From Hevea brasiliensis (Eukaryota; Streptophyta; Magnoliopsida; Malpighiales; Euphorbiaceae): a DNA stretch of 64,000 nucleotides. The notes under the pieces were generated by a model. The model saw only the letters and a program-made list of their open reading frames with translations, did not search any database and was not told the DNA's origin. The stretch spans positions 44,572,750 through 44,636,749 of the forward strand of contig NC_079509.1 in NCBI RefSeq assembly GCF_030052815.1, read 5' to 3'. This document shows positions 34,807-47,692 of this stretch, one piece after another. Position 1 is the stretch's first letter. Every line of letters begins with the position of its first letter. The position numbers were made by a program, and so were the translations under genes.

Positions 34807-36915
34807 TATTAGTAGTATACCCTAGAGCATATCATTTAGTATGTATCTTGTACATATTTTTATTAATAAAAGGCATTTCCACTTTTTCGTTTACATAATA
34901 TATTTATGTGTAATAGAAAAGGTCCATTGATATTTTGTTAGAAATTCTATTCTTAAGTTGTTAAGAATATGAGTGACAGTATTTCTAGTATAAAGTATCA
35001 AAAATAGGTTCACAATCGAGGATACTTCATAATAGGGACATGACTTATCCTGAAAGATTGTATTCATATTTGTTCCCAAGTTATTTATATGAGATAGAAA
35101 TAAGATGGAATGGTGAGTCTCATGCCATATAACAAACATGATAGGCACTTATACATGATAAGTAGGCCGAACCAGTGACACTTATGACAAGCACATGGAG
35201 TTTACTCTTGTCAATGCATTATCATAAATCATATAAGTGCATATAATCTTTAGACCTGAGATAGCACAGTTATCTTCTATATAGGTGGTTTGAGTTTGAT
35301 ACTGCTTTCATACTTGTACTGTGTATGGGTATATGGGCATATGTTGGCTCCTACTAGTTATATATGGAGGTAGGTGTTGATCAAGATGGAATCTATTCCT
35401 CTAAGTAAATAGGGATAAAATCCTATGTTCATTTAATTGTTCTTGATGTTTCAAGTTTCTGGCCAGGACAGATAGATTTATTCAGAAAAGAGTTTCTGAT
35501 GAGAAAATCTTTTAATCAAGAACTGGAATTAAAAGAGAACATAATATTCATAGCAAATGGGGCTTGACATAAACCATGACTCCAGCTTGAGTTGGGATTT
35601 TGTAACAGAGAGATTCTAGTGCATGGTAACATATGATAATAGGTTCATTTAAGGTAAACCTTATTACTAATTGGGTGGCCATAGTATGCTATGCTAGGTG
35701 TTAACCATGGTCTATAAGGTGCATAAAATGATTTAGAGAAATCATTTATGGTAAGAAAGAGTTCTGATGATATTAAGAGTTGATATCATATCTCATTACC
35801 AATTAGTGACGAGCCTAGTAAGTCACACACAAACACAAGTTATCACCTAATTAAATATGATTTAATTAATTAATTAAAGAGTTTAATTGATTAATTAAAT
35901 AGGTTTGGTTTGCAATTAGATTGCAAAGTCCCTAGCATGACTTGAAACCAAATCTAGGTTATTGAATGTATGGTGTAAGTTAAATTTATATTTAAAGTGT
36001 TTAAATATGAATTAAATTAATGAGAAATTAATTAATAAATATTAATTTATTGATTTATATTTGATATAAATTGATTAGAAGAAGAGAAATAATTATTTTG
36101 GGCTGAGAACTCAAAATTAAGACACAGGGGCATTTTGGTCATTTCACAGGGTGACATGTGCCATCATGAGATGGTGACACATGGAATTATACATAAGCTT
36201 GCTAAATGTTTTTTAATCATGTAAGATGATTAAAATTAAGATTAAATATAGGTTTAACGCTGGGCACAATGTGATTGGGTCAATTAAACCTAGAACCAAT
36301 CAGAGGGTGACATGTGGCAAGGGTTTAATGTGTTGGCCTCGCTATATAAGTGTTGTTATGAAAAGAAAACAATACAACCAGCAGCTGCTCCTCTTTTTGC
36401 CGCCACCCAAAGGCTCCTCTCCCTCTCTTCTTCTTCATCTCTCATCAATTTTAAGAGATTAGCAAACAATCTCTTGAATTAGAAATACTAGAAATTGTTT
36501 CTAGTATCCTGTTTACATCTTTAATCTCTTAAAAGGCAAAAGTTGATTTTCTAATTAATAGAAAAAGCTTTAAAAGCTATTCAAGGGTTGCCATAGGTTT
36601 TCAGGTGTGGACAAGCTAGAGGAACAACATCTGGTGTCCTGAAGACGCATCCGAAAGGCACAAATACACTGCAGTGCGTCAAGAGGTTAGTGTATTTGTT
36701 CTTAATCTAATCTAGGGATCTAAATTTAATCTGATTAATTTTAAAATCTTAAATGGCAAATACAGATCCAAAAACATATTAAAAGTGTTTTAATATGTTG
36801 TTTATCATTAAAATCAAATAGATAAAAATAAATCTTGCATGATGCATGTGGCCCTAGGTGAAAACTTTTGAATTCAATGATATAAACTTGTGTTTTTCAC
36901 GCTTCCGTTCCTTTA
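34807..36915 (+). repeat. C2 3' LTR (2109 bp)
   Basis: Colinear with 23400-25510. It starts TATTAGTAGTATACCC and ends CGTTCCTTTA, so its termini read TA...TA. Scattered substitutions against the 5' LTR make C2 older than C1. Confidence 0.92.
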
Positions 36916-37655
36916 GGCAAATCTCTTTGAATTGATGAGAGATGAAGAAGAAGAGAAGAAGAACACTCCAAGTGTGGCGGCACCAAGAGAAAACAGTAGC
37001 TTGTATTTTTTGTTCTTTCATCCTTACACTTTTATAGCTAGGTCACCACTTAAAACCCTTGCCACATGTCACCTTCTGATTGGCTCTAGGTTTAATTGAC
37101 CCAATCACATTGTGCCAAGTGTCAAACCTATATTTAATCTTGATTTTGATCATTTTACATGATTAAAAGACATATGGCAAGCTTATGTGTAGTGCCATGT
37201 GTCACCATCTCATAGTGCGATATGTCACTCTGTGAAATGGCAAAAATACCCCTGTGTCTTAATTTTCAGTTATCTATCCAAAATAATTATTTCTCTTCTT
37301 CTAATCAATTTATATCAAATATAAATTAATTAATTAATCTCTATTAATTAATTTCTCATTAATTAAATTCATATTTAAACACTTTAAATATAAATTTAAC
37401 TTATACTATACATCCAATAACCTAGATTTGGTTTCAAGCCATGCTAGGGACTTTGCAATCTAATTGCAAACCAAACCTATTTAATTAATCAATTAAACTC
37501 TTTAATTAATAAATTAAATCATATTTAATTTGGTGATTACTTATGTATGTGTGTGACTTAATATCATCAGAACTCTTTCTTACCATAAATGATTTCTCTA
37601 AATCATTTTATGTAGCTCATAGACTATGGTTAACACCTAGCATAGCATGTCATTT
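36916..37655 (-). repeat. C3 left LTR, inner piece, truncated
   Basis: Resumes with the second GGCAA of the C2 target duplication and ATCTCTTTGAATTGATGAGAG. It continues colinear with 41235-42000 up to CATAGCATGTCATTT, where it changes into integrase sequence. Confidence 0.88.
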
Positions 37656-38229
37656 CTTTAAATGGACTACATACATCACTATGTATTAGCTTCAAAATAT
37701 TTTCAGCTCTTAGCCCTTGTCCAACAAAGGGTGATCTAGTCATTTTGCCCTGAAGGCAGGATTCATAGGTTAGAGTAGGTTCAGAACCTAATGAGGATAG
37801 AATCCCCATTTTCTCTATTTTTGCAATCCTAACTTCTGCAACATGACCTAACCTTAAGTGCTAAATATATTTTGAACTTGAGTTGATTTTCACCATGGCA
37901 TTACATTAGATTTGTATTTAACTTTATTATCTAAATATAAAATCTATCATGCATATAACCCGAATTAACATATTTATTTCCAAAATAAATATTGCAAACA
38001 TCATTTATGAACTAAAATTCATAACCACCTCTAGTCAAACTAGATATAGAAATGATGTTCTTAAAAGCATCAGGTACGTGCAAAACTTTATTTAAATACA
38101 AAACATGTCCACACATGTATAAAGATTTAGATCCTATGGCTAAGGCTTCAATAGTTGAGCCATTGCCAATCCGGAGTCTAATATCTCGTTACTATAAGCT
38201 TTTATTATTGGCTATACTCTGGGAAGTTC
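37656..38229 (-). pseudogene. C3 pre-integrase fragment with internal deletions
   Basis: Homologous to C1 54885-55140 and to C2 28395-29050. On the - strand it carries pieces of RIGNGSTIEALAIGSKSLYM, VPDAFKNI, IWHL-type, RIAK and CESCL-type motifs, all with stops. The segment from zinc knuckle to protease is missing the active site. Confidence 0.75.
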
Positions 38230-39034
38230 CTATTCTAGTGCCCATCATTCTGGCAGTGGAAACACTTTCCTTTGCCTTTATCAGCTTTGGTCTTTGTTTT
38301 TTGTTTGGCTATCTTCTTGGAAGATCCTAGAACTTGAGGTTTCTTTTTCTTATTGCCCTTCTTCTTATAGGACTTTCCAGCAGAGAAAAATGTAATCAAA
38401 GCTACCTCTTTTCCTTTATTGTCCGGCATCTTATTTTGGGCAATAACCAGCATGTTGAGTAAACTAGCTAAGGTGCATTCCTGCTTAGTCATATGGAAAT
38501 TTGTCACAAAATTCCCAAAAGACTCAGGAAGGGACTGAAGTATCAAATCCGTCTATAGTTGGAAATCCATGTTGAAGTCAAGATGTTCCAGCTGCTCAAC
38601 TAGTTGAATCATCTTGTGGACATGATCCCCAACATTATATCCCTCAGACATCTTCATGGGAACAGCTGCCTAGATATCTCATACCTAGCATTCCTGCTGT
38701 GTTCACCATACAACTCTTGTAGGTGAAGGAGGATCTCACTCACACTCTGCATGTTCTCATACTGCATCTGTAACTCATTACTCATTGAAGCAAGCATGTA
38801 ACACTTTGCTCTCATATCATGCTCCTTCCACTTGTCCAAAGTTTCATGTTCCTCTTGGGTGGCCTCTAGAGGTAAGGGACTAAGAACATTTGAGTCTAGA
38901 ACATATCCTATATGTTCAAGGTTCAAGACAAGTTTCAACTTTCTTAGCCAATCAGATAGATTAGGTCTTGTCAACCTATTGCGATTAAGCATGCTTGCAA
39001 GGATATTGGATGGTGGTGGTTATTCTGTGCTCAT
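38230..39034 (-). pseudogene. C3 gag
   Basis: The ATG at 39034 matches the gag start of C1 and C2 (MSTE). A stop follows at codon 5 (CAA to TAA by comparison), then the UBN2-type gag: RLTRPNLSDWLRKLKLVLNL, HIGYVLDSNV, KWKEHDMRAKCYMLASM, LLHLQELYGEHSR, a frame break near 38650, then ILQSLPESFGNFVTNF and TKQECTLASLLNMLVIAQ. A Lys-rich stretch and the zinc knuckle start CFHCQNDGH end in TAG where C2 has TGG. Confidence 0.87.
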
Positions 39035-40782
39035 TATTATCAAAAAATTAATTGCGAAAAATAACTAGATTAATTAGTAATGTATCATGTAATTAACTAA
39101 AATGATTATGGTCTTTTAATCAAATTGTTCCTCCCACCAACTTAACGAATCCTACACTTCCAAAGTAGAAAACGAAAATCCTAATTGGATGGATTTCTAG
39201 TGGGTGATTGAATTCTTATAATTCTATTGATCATCCTCAGGTTCATCCATTTTTGGAATTACAATAAACTATAAGTTAGCAACTCCTTTCCCATCACATC
39301 TCATGTGAGGTTCAATCCTTTACCTAGCCCCTAATGCTCAAAATCTCAGGTACATCCATTATTGACTTATCTTGCATTAGTTAAATTGATCCCATTGAGC
39401 CAGTAATTATGCAAACAATTTTAATGTCCTCAGGTATATCTAATATTTGCCACCAAACCATTTACATATTTACAATATCTCATGCTTAACAATTATTCTT
39501 AAGAAAATATCTTAAATTAATTGCATCTTATACAAGTATTTAAAATTTCTTAAAACAATTGCCTTATTGGAGGGCCCATGTTATAATTACTTTAATTATA
39601 GCATTTCCAACTTAATCATTTGTTTGGAAGATTTTATGGTCATCCTAATTACTATTAAGGTCTCACTTTGCACATCCATTTAGCATGTATATATCATATA
39701 CTTGCATACATACACATACATCTCATGCATTCATGGATAAACAGTAAACATGGTATGATCATAGACTTTCTAAGGGATTCAATTCTGAGCCACCAAGAAT
39801 TGAATCATGGCATTCCTAGGTGCATTTCATTCATTCATTTTACAAGAGTTGCTAAAGGAGTACATAATCAATACTTGATCTTGAATTCCTCCCACTAGTC
39901 CCACCAATGCTCTTGAACTCCTTGATCTTCTTGCAATCCAATATTACATAGTAATCCTTGGCATACCAAGGTGAATTTACATGAACTAAATAAATGAAAT
40001 TACAACCCAAAAAATTATTACAGCCTTAATAATACATGCCCAAAATAAATTAAAATAAATTAATTAATTTATAATCCCAAAGAAACATAAAAGAAATAAA
40101 TCCAATTACATTGGTCTTTTATAGTCCATGATCATTCATCATGCATATCACTATTTAACAATTAAATAAAACATACATACTTAAATTAAATTGAATATCT
40201 TATATTCAACTTAAAAAACCAGATTTGAATATGATTCAAACAAATTTAAAAATTCAGATTTGAATCACATTCAAACAAATTTAAAAATTCATATTTGAAT
40301 CACATTCAAACAACCTTAAAAATTCAGAATTGAATTACATTCAAACAATTTTTTAAAATCATATTTGAATCACATTCAAACAATTTTTAAAAAATTTAGA
40401 TTTGAATATTATTCAAACAACTTTAAAAATTCATATTTGAGTCACATTCAAACAACTTTTAAAAAACAGATTTGAATCACATTCAAACAATTTTTAAAAT
40501 TCTGATTTGAATCACAATTTAATTGTGTGATTAAAACTACTAATTAAACACTTTAATTAGTCACATGATAGGCCTTAGATCATACAACAATTGTAGAATT
40601 TAAAACTAAACCTTGCACCACTCATGAAGCCCAAAGATGGCGCACCATTGATGGTGAGATCAAGCTTGCCGCCACACTTCTTTATCCAACCAGCAATGGA
40701 TCTATCATCTCATGATTATTCCACATAATTAAATCATATAATCAATAATCTAAATGGCAAATATAGTGGCTCTGATACCAAT
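39035..40782 (-). other. C3 5' untranslated leader with hairpin repeats and primer site
   Basis: 1.75 kb between gag and the LTR with no sense coding sequence. 40205-40510 holds eight or nine imperfect repeats built on TTTGAATCACATTCAAA. GGCTCTGATACCA at about 40769-40781 is the primer-binding site read on the - strand. A + strand open frame at 39668-39898 recurs in the other copies. Confidence 0.8.
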
Positions 40783-42431
40783 TAAAGGAACGGAAGCATG
40801 AAAAACACAAGTTTATATCATTGACTTCAAAAATTTTCACCTAGGATCACATGCATCATGCAAGATTTATTTTTATCTATTTGATTTCAATGATAAACAA
40901 CATATTAAAACTCTTTTAATATGTTTTTGGATTTGTATTGCCATTTAAGATTTTAGAATTAATCAGATTAATTTTTAGAACCCTAGATTAGATTAAGAAC
41001 AAATACACTACCCTCTTGATGCACTGCAGCGCATTTGTACATTTGGGATGCGTCTTTAAGACACCAGATGTTGTCCCTCTAGCTTGTCCACACTAAGATC
41101 ACCTATAGAAGCCCTTGAACAGCTTCTAAAGCTTTTTCTATAAATTAGAAATCAAGTTTTGCCTTTTAAGAGATTACAGATGTAAACAGAACACTAGAAA
41201 CGATTTTTAGTGTTTTTAATTCAAGAGATTGTTTGCTAATCTCTTGGAATAGATGAGAGATGAAGAACAAGAAGAGAAGGGAGAGGAGCCTTTGGGTGGC
41301 GGCACAAAGAGGAGGTAGCAGCTTGTGTTATTTGTTCTTTCACAACAACACTTATATAGTTAGTTCATCACTTAAAACCCTTGCCATATGTCACCTTTTG
41401 ATTGGTTCTAGGTTTAATTGACCCAATCACATTGTGCCAAGTGTAAAACCTATATTTACTCTTAATTTTAATCATCTTACATGATTGAAAGACATTTGGC
41501 AAGCTTATGTATAATGTCATGTGTCACCATCTCATGGTGCCACATGTCACCCTGTGAAATGACCAAAATGCCCTTGTGTCTTAATTTTGAGTTCTCAATC
41601 CAAAATAATTATTTCTCTTCTTCTAATCAATTTATATCAAATATAAATTAATAAATTAATCTCTATTAATTAATTTCTCATTAATTAAATTCATATTTAA
41701 ATACTTTAAATATAAATTTAACTTATATTATACATCCAATAACCTAGATTTGGTTTCAAGTCATGCTAGGGAATTCACAATCTAATTGCAAACCAAACAT
41801 ATTTAATTAATCAATTAAACTCTTTAATTAATTAATTAAATCATATTTAATTTGTTGATTACTTGTGTATGTGTGTGACTTACTAGGCTCATCACTAATT
41901 GGCAATGAGACATGATATCAACTCTTAATATCATCAGAACTCTTTCTTACCATAAATGATTTCTCTAAACCATTTTATACACCTTATAGACCATGGTTAA
42001 CACCTAGCATAGTATGCCATGGCCACCCAATCAGTAATAAGGTTTACCTTAATTGAACCTATAATCATATGTTACCATGCACTAGAATCTCTCTATTATA
42101 AAATCCCAATTCAAGCTGGAGTCATGGTTTATGTCAAACCCCATTTGCTATGAATATTATGTTCTCTTTTAATTCTAGTTCTTGATTAAAGGATTTTCTC
42201 ATTAGAAACTCTTTTCTGATTAAATCTATTTGTCCTGGCCAGAAACTTAAAGCATTAAGAACAATTAAATGAACATAGGATTTTACCCCTATTTAATTAG
42301 AGGAACAGATTCCATCTTGATAACACCTACCTCCATATATAACTAGTAGAAGCAAACACATGCCCATATACCCATACACAGTACAAGTATGAAAGTAGTA
42401 TCAAACTCAAACCACCTATATATAAGATAAC
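40783..42431 (-). repeat. C3 5' LTR, truncated at its outer end
   Basis: Begins TAAAGGAACGGAAGC (TG decayed to TA) and is colinear with 57801-59440 as far as CCTATATATAAGATAAC. The outer part with GCCCTAGAGCATA and the TGTTAG terminus is missing, and copia leader sequence follows. Confidence 0.85.
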
Positions 42432-42662
42432 AGGGTATTCCTTGGTACATTTCATTCATTCATATTACAAGAGTTATTGAAGGAGTACATAATCAACACT
42501 TGATCTTGAATTCCTCCCACTGGTCCCACCAATGCTCTTGACCTCCTTGATCTTCTTACAATCCAATTACATAGTAATCCTTGGCATACCAAGGCAAATT
42601 TACAAGAACTAAATAAATAAAATTACAACCCAAAAATATTACAACCTTTATAATACATGCCC
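42432..42662 (-). mobile_element. C5: scrap of copia leader
   Basis: Matches 39797-40035 and 56795-57012 (TGCATTTCATTCATTCAT, AAGAGTT, CTTGGCATACCAAGG, TAATACATGCCC). Its left edge abuts the broken C3 LTR and its right edge is the G2 insertion point; the other side of that site (AAAATAAATT in intact leaders) lies beyond the window. Confidence 0.8.
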
Positions 42663-45600
42663 TGTAACACCCCTATTTTCGGTAGTGCGTTCTACTGTTC
42701 CAGTGACCAGTGTTGTCCGGACAGCTAGGATGCCTAGAACTACACTTCGATATGAGTGAGGAGACATAAAATAATGAAATACAAGAAAAGAGAATATATG
42801 AAAAACAAAGGAAAAATAATAGCAAAGAAATGTAACCAAGTTAAGCGAGCTGAGAACCCTAGCGATGGGTGACCGCACTGGGAAGTCACGGCGTGGACCA
42901 TTGACTAGCCCTGGACCGCGGGGAACCCTGGAAAATATTTTTAGGACTTAAATATACCCCTATGGAAGTATAAATATCATTAGAAATATCAAAGAAAAAT
43001 TAATTAATTAGTACAAAGAAAAGTGAGAAATCGAAAAACGGACAAAACCCAGTGTTACCGAAAAATCAGGAATGCAACCCGAACAGGGGCATTGTGGTCA
43101 TTTGACACTCCGAGTTGTCTTTTGACCTAAATGTCCATCAAAAATAAATAATATTACACTTGGAAAATATAATGAAAAATTAATTTAGGGGTACCTAATG
43201 TAAATAGTAAAAATTGAGGGTAAATTGACTAATTATCACATTTAAACATATAAAATAATTTATATTTGGTGAGTGGAGCACTATGGACTAAATTTAATCT
43301 TAAGTGGGCAGATTGCTCCACTAAACACTTCATCTTCAACCATAAGAATCACCATTGCCGAATGAAGCTTGAGAAACCTCCCATGGCCGCCCCATTTGCA
43401 TGGTTCATTACACCCATTTCAAGCTACACTTTCTTTACTTCATTAAATTTTATCCCCACATCACAAGAAAGAGTTTGATAGCAATTTCAAGAAGTTTTAG
43501 TGAAGATTTAAGAAGTCTCATCCATAGGTAAGTTTGAGTTTTTGATTGTTGCTTTGTTAAAGTTTGTAAGGATGTTATGGGTGTTAGATTTATGAAGAAA
43601 TTTTTGAGGTTTGATGTTGAATGGGAATGTGTACCTTTGGCAGCCATGGAAACACCTTGAAGGCAGTTTATTTGTGCTTGTAAATGGTGAATTAAATGAT
43701 TGATTAAATATATATTGTATAGGAAATTGTTTGGGTGATGTATACTTAGTATATATAAATGTGGAATGAAATTTAAAGCTTGGAAATTAATGAAATGTAA
43801 ATATACCATTGTGGCAGTTTGTTAACTCTTGAGGAATGCTGGAATTCATGCTTGGTTTATGAAATAATGGTGTTGAATTGTGATAATGGTTATGGCAGTT
43901 TGAGTGCATGTACGATGGTGTGAAGTTGGACATGTAAATGAGCATGAATTGGTTATTGAATTGTTGTAAATTGAGTTGGACAAATTCTGCACTTATTGGT
44001 GCACATTGAATGTAATTTTAAGCTGCCAAAATGACCTATAATATGTTGTGAATTATGTTTAGGTTATGGTATAACCAGAATGGGCTTGAATGTTGAGTTT
44101 GGTAAGTGTTAGGAGTGATCCTTAATGTGCATGGAAGAAATGCAATAAGGCAGTTTGTGTTTTAGGCCTATAACTTTAAGTGTGTGGCTCCAATTGGTAT
44201 GAGACCAATTGGAGGTGAAACTAGGCACAAAATGTGCCAACTTTCATGAAGGAAGCTTGCCAAAATTCTGCTTGCAAGATAGCTTGAAAAATGACCAAAT
44301 CCGGATTAAGTGCAAATAAGGCCTGAAAATTGACCATTTGGGCAGCAGTTAGTGTTTAGGCCATAACTCACTCAAAACAGGTCCAATTGACCTGAAATTT
44401 TAACTATGAATAGTTAAGACCCATATCTACAAGTCTTATGAAGACACCAAAGCCCAGAAATGACGATAAGTAAGACAAATAGCTTGCACAAGTTCGGGTC
44501 CAAAAACTGGCCGAACCAAAATTGACCTAAAGTGACCTAAAGTGACCAATTTTGATGCAATTTGACCAGCAATAGTAAAATGACCATAACTTGGTCTACA
44601 TAACTCAGAATGACCTGAAATTTTGCCCCACGTGCAATAAGACATAGATCTACAAGTTTGTAGTTTTGACCAAAACCTGAAAACCGAGGGAACCAGGTCG
44701 TCCGGCTAGGTCAAACTAGTATCCCGGAATCCAGCAAATTGCAAGAAAACGCAAAATACATAGAAATGAATTTGGTAACATGTACCAACCCTAAAATACT
44801 ATCGAATGTGACATATTAATAACATTAAAACCTAATTTACCTAGAATGCATCGAGGGTCGACATATTAGGTTGACTAAGCAAATATTAGAATTCAGTGAA
44901 TTACTTATCAAGCATTATCATTAGAGACAGTTTAAATGAGTACTGAAACACTTCAAATTGTGTTTCTCAGTTAGCAAAGACTCAAGAAAAGGGAAGGAAA
45001 CACTGAGTCAAGACCAGGAGATAGTTATCAGAGGTTTGTGCACAACAGCTATTTCTTTTGAATTTTTTTTAATTGAAATGAATTATGACTATTTGTACAT
45101 TATTGTTTTAAATTGTGGAAATGTGTTTGAATGGATATTTATCGCTTGAAAAGCACTGTAAATGGTTTGAAATTGTGAGAAATTGTTTGAATGATATTGA
45201 TGGATACTTATTGATTGAAAAGCATTGGAAATGGTTTGAAACCACAGCTATCATGTATATTGATTGTATTCCTCGCTAGCTTGTCTAGTGGGACGAATTG
45301 AATTCCCTCTCTGGCTGAAGTGGTGAGGTGTGTGCCTGTTGAGGATGAATCGAATGAGTACTCATATTTTTGCTAGCTATGTTATTCCTCATTAGTCATT
45401 GACTTTTGGGACGAATTGAATACCTCATTAGCCATCGGCTTTTGGGATGAATTGAACTTTGGAACATGATTAAGCTGTTGTAATTTATTGATATGTATTG
45501 TGAGATTGTGAAATGAATTTAAATTCTTATTGACATTCACTGTCTTTTGAATTTAACTATGTTTGGATTTCTGAGATTTATTGTGATATTGTGTTAAATT

Positions 45601-46345
45601 CCTTCTGACATTCATTGTCTTGAATTTAACTATGATTTTACGTATCCATCATTTAAATGATTTATGAATTGTGATTTAAAGTTGTATTTGGTTAATGTTG
45701 TGCACCACTGAGACATTGTCTCAGCGATAGCTTTTTATTTGCTATCGCAGGTAGACAGACGGATAGGGTAGCAGACTAGGCTGCTAGTACATCCAGCAAG
45801 AGATTATCGGGTATAATGAGTATACCACATTTGCATTTTGTACTGTAATGTATGTACACTGTATGTATATATTGTTTTTGGTTTTGAGCAGTTGTAAATT
45901 TAAATTGTACATTGAAGTTGTAAAATAAATTATGAGACATTTTGGCTTGTAAAATTTATACTGTATTTCTTTATCTCAGTCTTTGAAAAATTACTTTGGA
46001 TTTGAATCGAGAAATATGTTGTGTTGAGTTATGTTGGAGTTGAGATTTGGAAATATATTGAAGTGCTTTTTACAGATTTTTGAAGAACTGTTTTATCCAA
46101 AATACAGAGGGCACTATGCCAAAATTTTTACAGAAATTACTAATAGTCCAAATGTGTTAACTGTTTCACTTCAGTTCAAAAAATTTTTTAACACCTGTAA
46201 ATTGTGCTCACCACTGTAAAAAGAAGTAAGAAAAGTTTTAAAATCCCTTGTAGTGTATTTAATGGGCTATCAGTAGACGAAGTTGGTAATTCATTAGGTA
46301 TACTATGGGATCATGTTATGCCTTACAAAGGGGTAGGGTGTGATA
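42663..46345 (+). repeat. G2 5' LTR (about 3.7 kb)
   Basis: Starts TGTAACACCCCTATTTTCGG and ends near GGGTGTGATA, a few bases before the primer site. About the first 2.4 kb match the 3' LTR; beyond 45041 they do not. Contains short internal duplications (for example the two GAAAAGCAYTGNAAATGG blocks at 45147-45235 and two CTTTTGGGAYGAATTGAA blocks at 45405-45450). Non-coding. Confidence 0.85.
45708..45747. promoter_or_regulatory. Paired hairpins in the G2 5' LTR
   Basis: CTGAGAC-ATT-GTCTCAG (45708-45724) followed without gap by stems CGATAGC and GCTATCG around a 9-nt T-rich loop (45725-45747). It is preceded by GCACCA, as in G1, and followed about 130 bp later by the T-rich TTTTGTACTGTAATG region that resembles a plant poly(A) site. 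Confidence 0.7.
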
Positions 46346-46353
46346 TGTTTTGG

Positions 46354-46365
46354 TGGTATCATAGC
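46354..46365 (+). other. G2 primer-binding site
   Basis: TGGTATCATAGC, one mismatch to the initiator tRNA-Met complement TGGTATCAGAGC, shortly after the LTR end. Confidence 0.8.
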
Positions 46366-46534
46366 TAGTTTTTGAATTCTGTTTTCACATGTTATTTGAA
46401 TAATCTTTCTTCATAGTACAACTGCTCAACATTATTGTTTGATACATACAGTACATTACATTATAAATATGCACTAACGAGAGTAAATCTCCTTGTGTTA
46501 TTTATTCAGGAGATCTAAGATCCTCGCATTGACT

Positions 46535-47686
46535 ATGGAAGAGGGTGATCATTCAGTCGATCAATCTATAGAGGCTGAGGTGCAAGGGGATGCCCCAGCC
46601 CTACATAATGCTAGTGGTTCAAAGAAGACTACCTGCAGATCTGCGATTCCACTGCTCAGTTCGCTCAGCAAATGGCTGCAATGTTCCAACAAATGGCTGG
46701 TAATGTGCTTACTCAAGTCCCAATACAGACACCAGTGGTACAACCACAGTCTCCTATTAAGCAGTATGATAAATTGATGAAATATGGGGCTACAGAGTTC
46801 AAGGGGACAGTAGATCCTCTAGAGGCTGAACAGTCGTTAGAGAGGATGGATAGGGTATTCAAGAAACTGCATTGCACGGAGGAGCTTAGATTTGAATACT
46901 CAGTATCTTTGCTATAGGGGGATGCTTATGACTGGTGGAAAACCATTCCCCACGATGCAGTAGAACTGCAGTGCTAACATGGAATGACTTTCTCGAGAAT
47001 TCGGACAAAAATATGTCCCGATGCTTATGTAGACCAAAAGTCGCAAGAGTTCCTAAGTGCAAAACAGGAGCGGTCGGTGGCTGAGTATGAAAGAGAATTT
47101 TCCCGCCTAAGCCATTATGCAGTGAGTTTACTTTCTACCAGTAGGGAGAGATGCAAGAGGTTTGAAACTGGCTTGAAGCCCAGTATCAGATTACAAGTAG
47201 TCGGATTCAAACACACTAACTTCTCTGAACTTGTTTCTCAAGCCCTAAAGTTAGAAAGAATTGAGTCTGAAGCTGCTACTGAGAAAAAGAAATCATAGAA
47301 GACAGAGAAAGAGGGAAAATCAGTAGAACAGAGTTCCAGTGGTCCTACTGGAAAGAGGAAGAATCATGGGGGACATGGCAGAGGTGGCAAGAAGATATTC
47401 AGGACAGAAGCCTCCTCTATCTGGTCAGCAGAGTACCAGAGGTTCCTACCCTCCCCGCCAATGTGAAACATGTGGAAGAAATCATGGTGGGATATGCTAC
47501 AAGGCTATTGGAGCCTGTTATAATTGTGGAGGCACAGGACATTTTGCCAAGGACTGCACCAGTAGTCGCAGAGTTGGACCACCTCCTACTACTGCAGAAG
47601 GGTCAATTCAGAGCCCTGTCACCAGAAGTTCACAACCACCTAGCAGAGGTAGAGGCAGGGGCAGAAGTAACCCAGCAGGCAGCTAA
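46535..47686 (+). pseudogene. G2 gag
   Basis: The ATG at 46535 (MEEGDHSVDQ) is the likely start, about 170 bp after the primer site. A frameshift near 46650 moves the reading to FQQMAGN, KLMKYGATEFKG, AEQSLERMDRVFKKLHCTEE. Stops lie at 46915 and near 46975 next to GDAYDWWKT, then SAKQERSVAEYEREFSRLSH and RCKRFETGL. After another break, ACYNCGGTGHFAKDC is a complete CX2CX4HX4C zinc knuckle, followed by an Arg/Gly-rich RGRGRGRSN tail. Confidence 0.88.
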
Positions 47687-47692
47687 GGCACA

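Larger units (their letters stand above)
23400..36915 (+). mobile_element. C2: Ty1/copia element (Angela/Tork-like), interrupted by a solo LTR
   Basis: Two LTRs (23400-25510, 34807-36915), perfect GGCAA target duplication (23395-23399 and 36916-36920), primer site, long leader, gag, protease, integrase, RT and RNase H on the + strand in copia order. The LTR start CCCTAGAGCATATCA resembles the GCCCTAGAGG start of Angela elements; that lineage call is an inference. The reading frame is broken at many points. A 3.3-kb gypsy solo LTR sits in RNase H. Without it C2 is about 10.2 kb. Confidence 0.93.
22940..42431 (-). mobile_element. C3: deleted Ty1/copia element, split by C2
   Basis: Left LTR pieces at 22940-23399 and 36916-37655 join across C2 with its GGCAA duplication. 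The LTR then jumps at about 37655 into the integrase region, skipping the rest of the LTR plus RNase H, RT and most of integrase. From there the - strand order is pre-integrase, (protease lost), gag, leader and primer site, then the right LTR from 40783, which breaks off near 42431. Family features equal those of C1 and C2. The coding region is riddled with stops. Confidence 0.85.

Noticed and set aside
44436..44645. Open frame in the G2 LTR, repeated at 62543-62755
   Set aside because: Antisense chance frame shared by the two LTR copies; no motif.
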